This document shows, piece after piece, positions 52,548 through 61,067 of a stretch of 64,000 nt of DNA. Positions within the stretch are counted from its first letter, which is position 1, and each line of letters opens with the position of its first letter. The notes below the pieces were generated by a model, which was given only the letters and a program-made list of their open reading frames with translations, ran no database searches and was not told where the DNA came from. This DNA comes from Streptomyces sp. Tu6071. Lineage in GTDB: Bacteria; Actinomycetota; Actinomycetes; Streptomycetales; Streptomycetaceae. A program made the position numbers and the translations under genes. The DNA lies in contig NZ_CM001165.1 of NCBI RefSeq assembly GCF_000213055.1, forward strand, positions 310,001-374,000, given 5' to 3'.

Positions 52548-53081
52548 GTCCGCTCCCTCTCCGGCCGGGGCCGTCCCGCTGTCGTCACGTGCCCCGGGTG
52601 GGTTCCCCCGCTGCGCGGCTGAAACGTGCCGGTTCCGGAACCTGCGTCCCCCGCAGTGAGACGGCGTCACCCACCGGGCCCACGCGCCGGACTCCTCGCG
52701 CGGTGCGGCGGACGTTCGCGACGGCGCGGTCCATCGGTGCGACGCGCCGCTCGTCGCGGGCTCCCCGGTCACCGACGCGCTGCTGGTGCGGGACGCCAAG
52801 ACGGGGACCCCAGGGCGCGGACACCGAGCCGGCTCGCACTCCCGCTCAGCGAGGCATACCGGCAGGGCGATCGGCGACCGGGCCCACGCCCAGACCGACC
52901 TCACGGCCGCCGGGGTGCCACGGACAACGCCCTGCGCGGTACTCGGCGACTCCGGGCACGGAAGCTGTCGAGCAGCTCACCACGCCCCGCGCACCCACCG
53001 CGTCCGGAACCCTTCCCGGCCGCTTCCTGACCGCTCGTCGGTGAATCCCGAGAGGGCAGGCGCTGTGTGCGGGCCCGCCGT
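52548..53081. other. 534-bp intergenic region
   Basis: No convincing gene is visible. Open frames on both strands lack ribosome-binding sites and recognisable domains. It separates the SsgA-like gene from the Lrp-type regulator, both transcribed leftward; their promoters would be at 52548-52640 and upstream of 54104. Confidence 0.6.
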
Positions 53082-54104
53082 TCACCAGGGGCGGATGGGG
53101 ACCGTCCCGGTGCGGCGTCCCGCCTCGTCGAGGAGGTGGCCCATGCGCTTGGCGGTCCGCAGGCCCACGAGGCGGTCCGTGACGGTGAGGCCCGGCAGGC
53201 GGGCGGCGAGGTGCGCCTCCCTGCGCTGGATCTCCCCCACGTCCCCCAGCCACAGGGTCGCCAGTACGTTGTCCGGCCCGGTGACGGCCGCGGCGAGCCG
53301 GCACTCGGGGAGCGCGGCGAGCACGCCCTCCACCCCGCCGATGTCGCGGGCCGCGACCCGGCCCAGAAAGGTGACGGGGACGGGGCCGCCCATGAGCCCG
53401 GCCGCCATGTCGCAGCGGAAGGCGAGGAGTCCCGAGGCGGTGAGCCGGCGCACGCGCCGCCGCGCCGTCGCCGGACTCGCTCCGCACCTCTCCGCGAGTG
53501 CGGTCCAGCTCAGTCTGCCGTCCCGGACGAGGGCCTCGATGAGCCGCCGGTCGAGTGCGTCCGGCTCGGAGAGGGGCGCGTCGGCGCTCTCCCGGGCTCC
53601 GGCGGCGCCGAGCCGCGCGAGCTGGGCCGGGTCCAGCGAACGCAGGCGCCAGCGGGTGCCCTCCATGTGCAACGAGGTCGCGATGCGGCAGTCCACGGCC
53701 GTGACCCCGGGCACCGTGTCGAGCCGTTCGGTCAACAGGCGGGCCAGAGTGGCGAAATCCGGTGTGAGGACATCCAGGAGGAGCCCCGCGCGGGCGGAGG
53801 CGGTCAGCTCGACGGTCGCGACCTCCTCGTAGCGGCACACCTCGGCCGCGACGCGGGCGCGCGAGCCCGGTGCGCAGCTCAGCAGGACGAAGGCGCTGCA
53901 CCGGGTACGCGAGTAGCCGGGCCCCGGCACGGCGTGCACCCACGCGTCGCCGCCGCGCCGCAGGTGCTCCCAGCGCTGGGCGAGGGTGGCCGCCGTGGTA
54001 CCGAGCGGGCCGGCCAGTTCGCTCCACGTGGCCCGGGGGCGGACCTGGAGCGCGTGCACGAGGGAGAGGTCCAGCTCGCTCGCCGTGACGGTTTCGGTCT
54101 TCAT
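53082..54104 (-). CDS. Double-module Lrp/AsnC-family regulator
   Basis: 340 aa carrying two Lrp/AsnC units in one chain. Module 1 starts SELDLSLVHALQVRPRATWS with a helix-turn-helix, then a ligand-like domain. Module 2 starts EPDALDRRLIEALVRDGRLS with HTH ATARRRVRRLTASG, then another sensing domain (VTGPDNVLATLWLGDVGE). Fused tandem Lrp proteins are common in actinobacteria. The ATG at 54104 is the first residue of the typical MKTETVTASELD start. It is divergent from the MFS exporter across 178 bp, an arrangement suggesting control of that exporter. Confidence 0.92.
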   Translation of the reverse strand: MKTETVTASELDLSLVHALQVRPRATWSELAGPLGTTAATLAQRWEHLRRGGDAWVHAVPGPGYSRTRCSAFVLLSCAPGSRARVAAEVCRYEEVATVELTASARAGLLLDVLTPDFATLARLLTERLDTVPGVTAVDCRIATSLHMEGTRWRLRSLDPAQLARLGAAGARESADAPLSEPDALDRRLIEALVRDGRLSWTALAERCGASPATARRRVRRLTASGLLAFRCDMAAGLMGGPVPVTFLGRVAARDIGGVEGVLAALPECRLAAAVTGPDNVLATLWLGDVGEIQRREAHLAARLPGLTVTDRLVGLRTAKRMGHLLDEAGRRTGTVPIRPW

Positions 54105-54282
54105 CCACGCCTCGCCTGCTCGATTTCGCCGTTCTGGGCGCCTCATCCGGTGCGGGCCCGCACCCTGGCCGCCGCGACGGTATCCGGCCACGACCGGGCC
54201 GCGCGACCCTGCCCGTCCCGCCGGGCCGGGGCCCGCCCCCTGGCGCGTGGTCCCGCACGCGCGGCGGACGAACGAATGAGGT

Positions 54283-55782
54283 GTGGGAACGGTGCGCGAG
54301 GAAGCACGTACGCACGAGAACACCGGACACGCTCCCCCGGAGCGCACCGTCGCCGTCGCGGGACCCGCGTCCGCCGCCCGCGCCTTCACCGGGCGGCTGC
54401 CGGACGGGGCGCTGCTGCCGGTCATGGCCGTCGTCGTCGTGTGCAGCGGTGTCACGCAGGGGTACCTCACTCCGCTGCTCCCGGGAGTCGGCCGGCACGT
54501 CGGCGTCGGCGGTGTCGGGCAGAACAACCTCTACCTGCTCTCGCAGGTGTCCTTCGCGGTGCTGACGCCGCTCCTGTCCCGCCTCGGCGACCTCTTCGGC
54601 CACCGGCGGCTGCTGCGGCTCTCGGTCGCCGCGGTAGCCCTCGGCTCCCTGCTCATGGCGCTGCGACCCTCGGTCGCCACGCTCTCGGCGGGCATGGTGC
54701 TCCAGTCCTCGGTCGTCGGCTTCTTCCCGCTGCTCGCGGGCATTCTGCGCACCCGGGCTCCCGAACGCGGCCGGACAGGGATGTCGGTGCTGGTCGGGGC
54801 GCTGCTGCTGTCCATCGGCATCGGCGGGCTGATCGCGGGGACGCTGAGCGACCACCACGCCGTCGAGGGGCTGTGGACGGCAGTGCCGGTCGCGCTGCTC
54901 GCGGTGCTCGCCACGCTGCTGCTGCCCGAGGGGCGAGCGGCGCGCGCGGGCCGCTTCCACTACGGGGCGGCGCTGTTGCTCGGTCTCGGCCTCGTGGGAC
55001 TCGTGCTGGTACTCGCGCAGGGCGCGGCCTGGGGGTGGGCATCGGGGCGGAGCCTCGGCTGCGGGCTCGCCGGGGTCGTGCTGCTCGTGTGCTGGGTGCT
55101 GGTGGAGCGGCGCGCGACGCACCCGCTCGTGCAGGTGCGGCTGCTCGGTGACCCGCGTCTCGCCGTCGTCAACGCGCACACCTTCTGTCTCGCCTTCGGC
55201 GCGATCGGTTTCCTCGGTGCCAACGCCGTCTTCCTCGGCACCGACGCGCGCGAGGCGGGGTACGGGCCGGGGCTCGGCTCCCAGGCGATCTCGCTCGTCT
55301 CGCTCGGCATGGTCGCCGCGGGCTGCGCCGCCTCGACGGCGACGCCGTACCTCGCGCGGCGCACCGGTGACCGCGCGATGCTCCTGACGGGCGGGATCGG
55401 CGCGGCGCTCGGCTTCCTGCTGCTGGTCGTGCTCCACGGCTCGCTCGGGCAGTACCTGCTCGGCGCGCTGGTGGTGGGCTGCGCGACGGGTGTCTTCGAG
55501 GCGGTCACCCGCTCCCTCGCGACCGAGGCCGTACCGGGCGAGGAGACGGCGGTCTCGGTGGGGGTCAACGAGCTGTCCCTGTCGCTGGGGGCGGCGATCG
55601 GCGCGGCCGTGATCGGGGCGCTCTTCGCGGCCCATCCGGGCCGGGGCGGCCACCCGGCGCAGGCCGGATTCGTCTGGGCGTGGGGCGTGTGCGCCGCCGT
55701 GGCACTCCTCGGAGCGCTCACGGCCCTCGTGCCCAGCGCCTTCCGGGAGCGCCCGGCGACGGTGCCGCCCGCGCGGGGGTGA
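54283..55782 (+). CDS. MFS transporter (DHA2-like, 12-14 helices)
   Basis: 499 aa. A ~40-residue cytoplasmic N-terminus precedes helices starting at DGALLPVMAVVVVCSGV. The MFS motif A region is LSRLGDLFGHRRLLRLSV, and motif C-like Gly-rich segments (LLLSIGIGGLIAGTLSD) follow. About 14 hydrophobic segments are visible, suggesting the DHA2 drug/proton antiporter class. The GTG at 54283 follows ATGAGGT. Divergence from an Lrp-type regulator fits inducible efflux; amino-acid derivatives are possible ligands. Substrate unknown. Confidence 0.88.
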   Translation: MGTVREEARTHENTGHAPPERTVAVAGPASAARAFTGRLPDGALLPVMAVVVVCSGVTQGYLTPLLPGVGRHVGVGGVGQNNLYLLSQVSFAVLTPLLSRLGDLFGHRRLLRLSVAAVALGSLLMALRPSVATLSAGMVLQSSVVGFFPLLAGILRTRAPERGRTGMSVLVGALLLSIGIGGLIAGTLSDHHAVEGLWTAVPVALLAVLATLLLPEGRAARAGRFHYGAALLLGLGLVGLVLVLAQGAAWGWASGRSLGCGLAGVVLLVCWVLVERRATHPLVQVRLLGDPRLAVVNAHTFCLAFGAIGFLGANAVFLGTDAREAGYGPGLGSQAISLVSLGMVAAGCAASTATPYLARRTGDRAMLLTGGIGAALGFLLLVVLHGSLGQYLLGALVVGCATGVFEAVTRSLATEAVPGEETAVSVGVNELSLSLGAAIGAAVIGALFAAHPGRGGHPAQAGFVWAWGVCAAVALLGALTALVPSAFRERPATVPPARG

Positions 55783-55810
55783 TCGGGGCGGGGGTGCGGG
55801 GGCGGGAAGG

Positions 55811-55832
55811 CCCTCCCTTCGAACGGGGAGGG
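55811..55832 (+). terminator. Possible terminator hairpin after the MFS gene
   Basis: CCCTCCC pairs with GGGAGGG (7 bp) across an 8-nt loop, 28 bp past the MFS stop and 69 bp before the amidohydrolase start. No T-tract is present. Confidence 0.4.
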
Positions 55833-55900
55833 CGGGACGGCCCTCGCTTCCCCTCCGAACGGGCGCGGGTCAAACGGCAGTACGAGAACGGAGCAGGACG

Positions 55901-57145
55901 ATGGACGACGAGCGGACGACACGGATGCCCGAGGACGAGGGATGGCGGTCCGCCGCGCTCGCGGCGGTGGACGCCTGGGGCGGGCGCCTGCGGGAGCTGA
56001 GCCACAGCCTCCACGCAGAGCCGGAGACGGCGTTCGCCGAGCACCGCTCGGCGGCGAAGATCACGGCGCTGCTCGCGGAGGCGGGGTTCACGGTGGAACG
56101 GGGCGTGGCGGGGATGGAGACGGCGTTCGTGGCACGGTACGGGACGGGCGGGCTCCGCCTCGCGCTGTGCGCCGAGTACGACGCGCTCCCCGGTCTCGGG
56201 CACGCCTGCGGGCACAACGTCAACGGCGCGGCCTCCGTCGGCGCCGGGCTCGGGCTCGCCGCCGTCGCCGCGGCGCTGGACCTGACGGTGGAGGTGGTCG
56301 GCACCCCGGCCGAGGAGGACGCCGGCGGCAAGGTGCTCCTGCTGGACGCGGGCGTCTTCGCGGACACGGCCGCCGCGATGATGGTGCACGCGGGTCCGCG
56401 CGACACCGTGCGCGCTTCCTCGCTCGCGGTCGGCGCCTGGGACGTCGTCTACCGGGGCCGCCCCTCCCACGCGGCGCTCGCGCCCTGGGAGGGCGTCAAC
56501 GCGCTCGACGCGTTCACCGTCGCGCACACCGCGCTCGGTATGCTGCGCCAGCAACTCCCGCCGGGCGCCCTGGTGCACACCGTGCTCCACGAAGCGGGCA
56601 CGGCCGTGAACATCGTCCCCGCGCTGTCCCTGGGCCGCTGCGAGATGCGCGCTCCGGACGCGGAACAGCTCGCGGTGGTGCGCGAACGGGTGCGGGCCTG
56701 CTTCGAGGCCGGGGCACTCGCGACCGGCGCCACTCTGGAACTCGTCCCGCACGGCGAGGAGTTCGCGGACATGCGGCAGGACGAGGCGCTCAGCTCCGCG
56801 TACGAGAGGGCGGCGCGCTCCCTCGGACGGGTCCCGGAGGACCTGAGCGGCCGGACGATGGCCTCCACCGACATGGGCAACATCTCCCGGGTCCTCCCCT
56901 CGATCCACCCGACGATCGGGTACGCCACCGCCGGGGCCGAGCCGCACACGGCCGCTTTCGCCGCATACGGCACGAGCCCCCAGGCGGACGCGGCCGTGCT
57001 CGACGGTGCGAAGGCCCTCGCCCTGACCGCCGCCGAGATCGCCGCCACCCCCCACGAGAGGCGACGCCTCCTGCACGCCCTCTCCCTGCGCCGCGCGCCC
57101 CACCCCGGGACGGAGAAAGAACCGGACCCGGCAGAGCACCACTGA
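55901..57145 (+). CDS. M20-family amidohydrolase (AbgB/HipO-like)
   Basis: 414 aa, a zinc-dependent peptidase/amidase. Metal-site motifs are LCAEYDALPGLGHACGHN, GTPAEEDAGG and the dimerisation lid near 210-310. SHAALAPWEGVNALDAFT is the substrate-contact region typical of AbgB-like enzymes that cleave p-aminobenzoyl-glutamate or N-acyl amino acids. Start ATG at 55901 with AGGAC upstream; an in-frame ATG at codon 9 is possible. The C-terminal ~30 residues are charged and nonconserved. It follows the MFS gene by 118 bp and could share its transcript. Confidence 0.9.
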   Translation: MDDERTTRMPEDEGWRSAALAAVDAWGGRLRELSHSLHAEPETAFAEHRSAAKITALLAEAGFTVERGVAGMETAFVARYGTGGLRLALCAEYDALPGLGHACGHNVNGAASVGAGLGLAAVAAALDLTVEVVGTPAEEDAGGKVLLLDAGVFADTAAAMMVHAGPRDTVRASSLAVGAWDVVYRGRPSHAALAPWEGVNALDAFTVAHTALGMLRQQLPPGALVHTVLHEAGTAVNIVPALSLGRCEMRAPDAEQLAVVRERVRACFEAGALATGATLELVPHGEEFADMRQDEALSSAYERAARSLGRVPEDLSGRTMASTDMGNISRVLPSIHPTIGYATAGAEPHTAAFAAYGTSPQADAAVLDGAKALALTAAEIAATPHERRRLLHALSLRRAPHPGTEKEPDPAEHH

Positions 57146-57211
57146 AGCACCCCCCGGCTCCCACCACCGCGGCCCCGGCGGAGCCGGCCGCCACGCTCCC
57201 CCGTCCCCACC

Positions 57212-57406
57212 GTGTCCTGGAAAGGTGAGGTGGTCCCGCTTTCCCCGGAACTCGCGGACAGAGCGGCGCCCGAGTACGGCGACTTCGTGGCCGGGAACAT
57301 CCTCGACCGCTCTCTGCCCGCGATCCTGGATGACGCCCGCCGGCTGGACCACGTAAGCGACTTCCTCACCGGCTTGGACCGCTGCGAGGCCGAATGCGAA
57401 TTCTGA
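57212..57406 (+). pseudogene. C-terminal remnant of a radical-SAM/SPASM peptide maturase
   Basis: 64 codons in frame, of which about 60 resemble the C-terminal part of radical-SAM/SPASM RiPP maturases: SWKGEVVPLSPELADRA, EYGDFVAGNILDRSLPAIL, then FLTGLDRCEAECEF. In the family the segment CxxxCxYF is followed by a CGGG motif; here TGA comes right after CEF. The upstream SAM domain is absent. I read it as a decayed fragment rather than a gene; the possibility of an expressed 64-aa peptide cannot be excluded because GTG at 57212 has no clear ribosome-binding site. Confidence 0.5.
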
Positions 57407-57439
57407 AGCTCGCACAGCGCCCTTTCCGCTGTGCGAGCT
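57407..57439. terminator. Perfect 13-bp hairpin terminator between convergent genes
   Basis: AGCTCGCACAGCG (57407-57419) and its exact reverse complement CGCTGTGCGAGCT (57427-57439) surround a 7-nt loop. It directly follows the stop codon of the remnant and precedes the stop of the minus-strand ABM gene by 21 bp, so it can stop transcription from both sides. Confidence 0.75.
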
Positions 57440-57460
57440 ACAGCCTGATCTCAGAGGCGA

Positions 57461-57775
57461 TCAGCGTGCGGATTCCAAGCCGTTGATGACGACTTCGGCG
57501 TGAAATGTCTCGGGCGGTGACACGAAATAGGGGGCCATCGCGCCCGCGAATTCGGCGAAGGTCTCAGTTTCCGTGAAGACCTCGACGTGGTACTCCTCCG
57601 ACTCCCATTCGACGCACAGCAGGAGGACTCCCTCCCTGTCGGTGGCGCGCAGGAGCCTGAGATCCAGGCAGCCCCTTTCCGCCTGGAGGGCCGGCAGGTA
57701 CCGCCGGACCACCGCCTCGAAATCTTCCTGCTTGCCCTCTGGCACCGCTATCCGGACAATTTCCCATACCGCCAT
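57461..57775 (-). CDS. ABM (antibiotic biosynthesis monooxygenase) domain protein
   Basis: 104 aa. It has the dimeric ferredoxin-like ABM pattern: VWEIVRIAVPEGKQEDFEAV, then LPALQAERGCLDLRLLRATD, and LLLCVEWESEEYHVEVFTETE. ABM proteins act as cofactor-free oxygenases or small ligand-binding proteins. AGGAGGT lies 6 nt before ATG at 57775. The FAD oxidoreductase gene is 47 bp upstream in the same direction, so the two likely act on a common substrate. Confidence 0.88.
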   Translation of the reverse strand: MAVWEIVRIAVPEGKQEDFEAVVRRYLPALQAERGCLDLRLLRATDREGVLLLCVEWESEEYHVEVFTETETFAEFAGAMAPYFVSPPETFHAEVVINGLESAR

Positions 57776-57822
57776 GCGGCTACCTCCTGCTTTCTCCTCG
57801 GGGTTCGAGCGCGCGGTCCGGT

Positions 57823-59199
57823 TCAGGGCTTCCGCGCACAGGTCTTCAGCATGTCCCGGTCGGGGAGCGGGGTCGCGGTGAAGACGCGCTCGGGGTCGTA
57901 GAACTCCTTGGCCTCGACGAGGCGTTCTGCATGGGCGCCGTAGGCACTCGCGATCTGCTCTTCCTGGTCCGGCAGGAGGAAGTTGGGGTAGCCCCCGGGC
58001 AGCGCGAAGGGTGCGAGAGCGTTGCTGACACCGTCCACCCAGTCCGTGTAGGGGGCGGGATCCTCCTCGGGCCCGCGGCCCGCGGAGATCTCGATGGCCA
58101 CGTGGGGTTCCCGCAGGCCGAAGGCACTGTCCTGTGCACCTTGGCGTGTGGCGGCGCCGTGGAATTGCCGTAGCCCGATTCCCGCTCCCGGTCCGGGGCG
58201 GGCCTCCGCCCAGCCGGCCAGGAGATCGATGACCTCGGGGGTGAGCGCGGCGACGTCGCGGGTGCGCAGATCCCAGTGCATGTCGTTGGAGACGCTCTGA
58301 TCGAACATTCCCCACAGCTGTTCCTGCGTGGTCCGGCCGACAGTGCTGTGAGCCGGCGTGCCGAGGCGCAGGACCCGGCCGAGGTGCGCGTCGGCATGCC
58401 GGGGATCACCGGACCAGACCGGCACGACCACCAGGGCGGGGCCGACTCCCGGCGCGACGGTCATCTCGAGCAGGAGCGTCAGTCCGTCCGGTGCCTCGGC
58501 CAGCAGCTCGGCGAAACCGGAGAGCACGGTCCGCGCTTCCTGCCAGGGAAACATCACCATGCCACCGGCGAGCCCTCGGTCAGGATGGAGCCGGACACGC
58601 ATCGACGTCACCACGCCGAAGTTCCCACCCCCTCCGCGCAGAGCCCACAGCAGCTCGGGATCATCCCGGGTCGAGACGAGTCGGCCGTCGGCGAGCGCGA
58701 CCTCCGCTTCGAGCAGGTTGTCGGCCGCCAGCCCGGCAGTGCCGAGCAACGGGCCATAGCCACCCCCGAGCGAGAGACCGGCCATTCCGACGGCGCTGAC
58801 AGTGCCCGCGGCGACGTTCATGCCGTGCGGAGCCGCGGCGGCTATCACGTCACCCGCCCGGCTTCCCCCTCCCACGACAGCGGCGTCCCCTTCGACCCGC
58901 ACGTCACGCAGTGCGCCGAGGTCGATCACCAGCTCGCCGCGCAGCGCCCGCCCCGCCCAGTCATGGCCTCCGCCGCGCACGGACACACCCGCGCCGGAGG
59001 CCCGTGCCGCGGTGATCGCGGCGGCAGTCTCCGCGCCGGTACGCGGCCTGACCACCAGGGCCGGCCGCGCGGCCACCGCCCCGTTCCACAACGTCGTCGA
59101 CGCGGCGTACTCCTGATCACCAGGGCGGAAGAGCTGCTCGGCCCGCAGGCACTGGTTCAGCCGACGGTCCAGTTCATCGATCTGGTGCGCAGAACTCAT
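57823..59199 (-). CDS. BBE-like FAD-dependent oxidoreductase
   Basis: 458 aa, FAD_binding_4 fold. The FAD site has VSVRGGGHDWAGRAL, with His as the probable covalent attachment, and ALRGGGGNFGVVTSMRVRLH. The usual second covalent Cys (GxCP) is missing: GTVSAVGMAG is found in the corresponding place. The C-terminus carries the berberine-bridge tail (EFYDPERVFTATPLP). Start ATG at 59199 with GAGGGAG 3-5 nt upstream; a longer frame to 59259 exists. Substrate unknown; partners are the ABM protein downstream. Confidence 0.9.
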   Translation of the reverse strand: MSSAHQIDELDRRLNQCLRAEQLFRPGDQEYAASTTLWNGAVAARPALVVRPRTGAETAAAITAARASGAGVSVRGGGHDWAGRALRGELVIDLGALRDVRVEGDAAVVGGGSRAGDVIAAAAPHGMNVAAGTVSAVGMAGLSLGGGYGPLLGTAGLAADNLLEAEVALADGRLVSTRDDPELLWALRGGGGNFGVVTSMRVRLHPDRGLAGGMVMFPWQEARTVLSGFAELLAEAPDGLTLLLEMTVAPGVGPALVVVPVWSGDPRHADAHLGRVLRLGTPAHSTVGRTTQEQLWGMFDQSVSNDMHWDLRTRDVAALTPEVIDLLAGWAEARPGPGAGIGLRQFHGAATRQGAQDSAFGLREPHVAIEISAGRGPEEDPAPYTDWVDGVSNALAPFALPGGYPNFLLPDQEEQIASAYGAHAERLVEAKEFYDPERVFTATPLPDRDMLKTCARKP

Positions 59200-59592
59200 A
59201 GGCTCCCTCAGGTCTGTTGACGGCTCCGGCAGGCATGGAGGGGAAGCGGACGCCCCCAACGGATCCTTTCCGCGAGGCCACGCCGGCCACGTCGGCCGTG
59301 GTCAAGGTGATGACGCGCAGGCACCGACGTGACGGTCACCTGGCCGAAGCGGCATCGCCTCGCTTGTGCCCACCATTTCGCGGAAAACGCGCCGCAAGGC
59401 GGGCCACCAGAGGTGGCGGGTGACCAGCCGTTCCGGTTCCGGCCCGAGGGAACGTCGTCACCTGCGCATCTCCGCGTCAAGGAGCGCTGCCGGCACTGGC
59501 TCGTCTCCCGCGCGGACAGAGCGACGCGCCGGCGTTCCGGGGCGCGGATGAGGCGACGGGGACCGCGAGCGGCGAGGGCGGTGGAGCAGTCC
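59200..59592. other. 393-bp intergenic region
   Basis: Open frames on both strands are shadows with no domain. The left part should hold the promoter for the BBE-like gene; the right part follows the STAS gene stop. I see nothing else in it. Confidence 0.55.
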
Positions 59593-59949
59593 TCAGCTGG
59601 TGTTCTTCTGTGCCGTCGCACCGGTGAGGTGGGTGTAGGTCCCGGTGATCCGGAGCAGTTTTTCCAGTCGCGGCCCGATGTGGGTGAAGGTGACCGCGAC
59701 GTTGGCCAGTGCGGCGTCACGGTGGATTTCCAGGAGGGCTGACAGGCCGACCGAGTCGACGAAGCCCAGGTCACGGCAGTCGACGGCAAGGACATTCGCT
59801 GTTCCGCGCCCAGCCAGGGCGGCTGCGGCCTCGCGCAGGAACTCTGGGCTGGTGTCGTAGTCCAGGTCCCCGCGCGGTTCCAGGCGGAGAACGCTTTCGA
59901 CGTCGTGGTGGGCCGCGGCCGGGGGGCGGGGTTCGGAGGAGGTCGTCAC
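59593..59949 (-). CDS. STAS-domain anti-anti-sigma factor
   Basis: 118 aa. The STAS signature is clear: LEPRGDLDYDTSPEFLREAA, then VDCRDLGFVDSVGLSALLEI, in which the Ser of DSVGL is the probable phosphorylation site dephosphorylated by an SpoIIE-type phosphatase. GTG at 59949. The adjacent PP2C phosphatase gene (61064-62743) and B12-binding gene are in the same direction with a 23-bp gap, so this looks like one partner-switching operon. Confidence 0.93.
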   Translation of the reverse strand: MTTSSEPRPPAAAHHDVESVLRLEPRGDLDYDTSPEFLREAAAALAGRGTANVLAVDCRDLGFVDSVGLSALLEIHRDAALANVAVTFTHIGPRLEKLLRITGTYTHLTGATAQKNTS

Positions 59950-59972
59950 TACCTGTCCAGCAAGTCGTCGGG

Positions 59973-61067
59973 TCAGTTGGCGGTGGCCAGGGTCGTCTTC
60001 CCGGCATCGAGGATGTGCAACGCGCGGGGGTAATCGTGGAGCTGTTCGGCCAGCAGGTCCAGGGCGGGCAGCAGTGAGCGGGCGGGGACGCGCCGTACTT
60101 CGAGGATCTGGGCGGTCCAGGCGAGGAAGCGGGTGAAGATGTCCTCCTCGTTCATGTAGAGGGCGGCGCCCAGGAAGTCGATGATCTGCCCCAGGTCCTC
60201 CTCGGTGCGGTCACGCTGATCCTCGCTGTAGTCCTTCATCGCGGGGAAGCGCTGCTCTAGGCCGTCGAAGGTGTGCCCCAGCAGCCGGACGGCGGAGCGC
60301 ACCACATGCGTGTACTCCTGGTCCTCCAGATGCGGCAGGTCGTTGACGGTCAGCCGGGCGGTGTCCGGCCGGTCGGGCAGCGCCCGGGTGAGCTGGTCGG
60401 CCGCGGAACGGGCCTCGGAGGCCCAGGTGTCGGCGCCCAGCAGGCGGGCGTAGCGCCCGTCGTGACCGAAGGCGGCTCCGCCGACCATGACGGGGATCCC
60501 GGCGGCCTGGACGGCGGTGATCGCCCGGTGGGCCATCGGCAGGCGGGTCGGGATCGAGCTGGACAGGCACACCAGGTCCGGATCGGCGCTGCGGGCCTGG
60601 GCGACCAGGTGACCGGTGGGTACCTGGGCGCCGAGGTAGTCCACGCGCCAGCCGCGCAGCTTCAGCGTCTCGGCGAGCATCCGGGCGGGCAGCGCGTGCC
60701 ACTCCTCGTCCACGCACGCGACCATGACCTGGCCCCGGGAGCCGTCGGGCCGGGGGACGGGCAGGGCGGCGACGGCGCGTTCGTTGATCGCGGTCGCGGT
60801 GTGCTCGTCCGCGACGCTCATCCTGTTCGCCGCCCACTCGACGCCCACCCGGTGCTGGGCCGCTCCGATCACGTCCAGCAGAACCGTTTCCGCATCCAGC
60901 CCCGCGTCGAGCGCGCTCTGCACGATGTCGAGGGCGGCGTACTCGTCCCGGGAGCGCACCGCGCTCCACAGCTTGTCCGCCCAGGGGCGGGCCTGCTCGG
61001 CGTCGGCAGCCTCCAGCGCGCGAGAACCCACGCGGTGGGCCGGCTGCTGTCTGGTGGGGGAACTCAT
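59973..61067 (-). CDS. Cobalamin-binding (B12-dependent photoreceptor-like) protein
   Basis: 364 aa. Residues ~20-105 are a B12-binding helical module. Residues ~115-215 have the corrinoid Rossmann fold (VMVACVDEEWHALPARMLAE, then LGAQVPTGHLVAQ and PDLVCLSSSIPT) with the His of EEWH as the likely cobalt ligand. The remaining ~130 residues form a helical output domain, without the MerR HTH of CarH. It may sense light or B12 and pass the signal to the overlapping phosphatase. ATG at 61067 overlaps the phosphatase stop by 4 bp. Confidence 0.85.
   Translation of the reverse strand: MSSPTRQQPAHRVGSRALEAADAEQARPWADKLWSAVRSRDEYAALDIVQSALDAGLDAETVLLDVIGAAQHRVGVEWAANRMSVADEHTATAINERAVAALPVPRPDGSRGQVMVACVDEEWHALPARMLAETLKLRGWRVDYLGAQVPTGHLVAQARSADPDLVCLSSSIPTRLPMAHRAITAVQAAGIPVMVGGAAFGHDGRYARLLGADTWASEARSAADQLTRALPDRPDTARLTVNDLPHLEDQEYTHVVRSAVRLLGHTFDGLEQRFPAMKDYSEDQRDRTEEDLGQIIDFLGAALYMNEEDIFTRFLAWTAQILEVRRVPARSLLPALDLLAEQLHDYPRALHILDAGKTTLATAN

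Noticed and set aside
52640..52990. Weak DUF397-like echo (LLVRDAKTGTP) in the intergenic region
   Set aside because: Only one short phrase fits, with no start site or conserved tryptophan region; not enough to call a gene or pseudogene.
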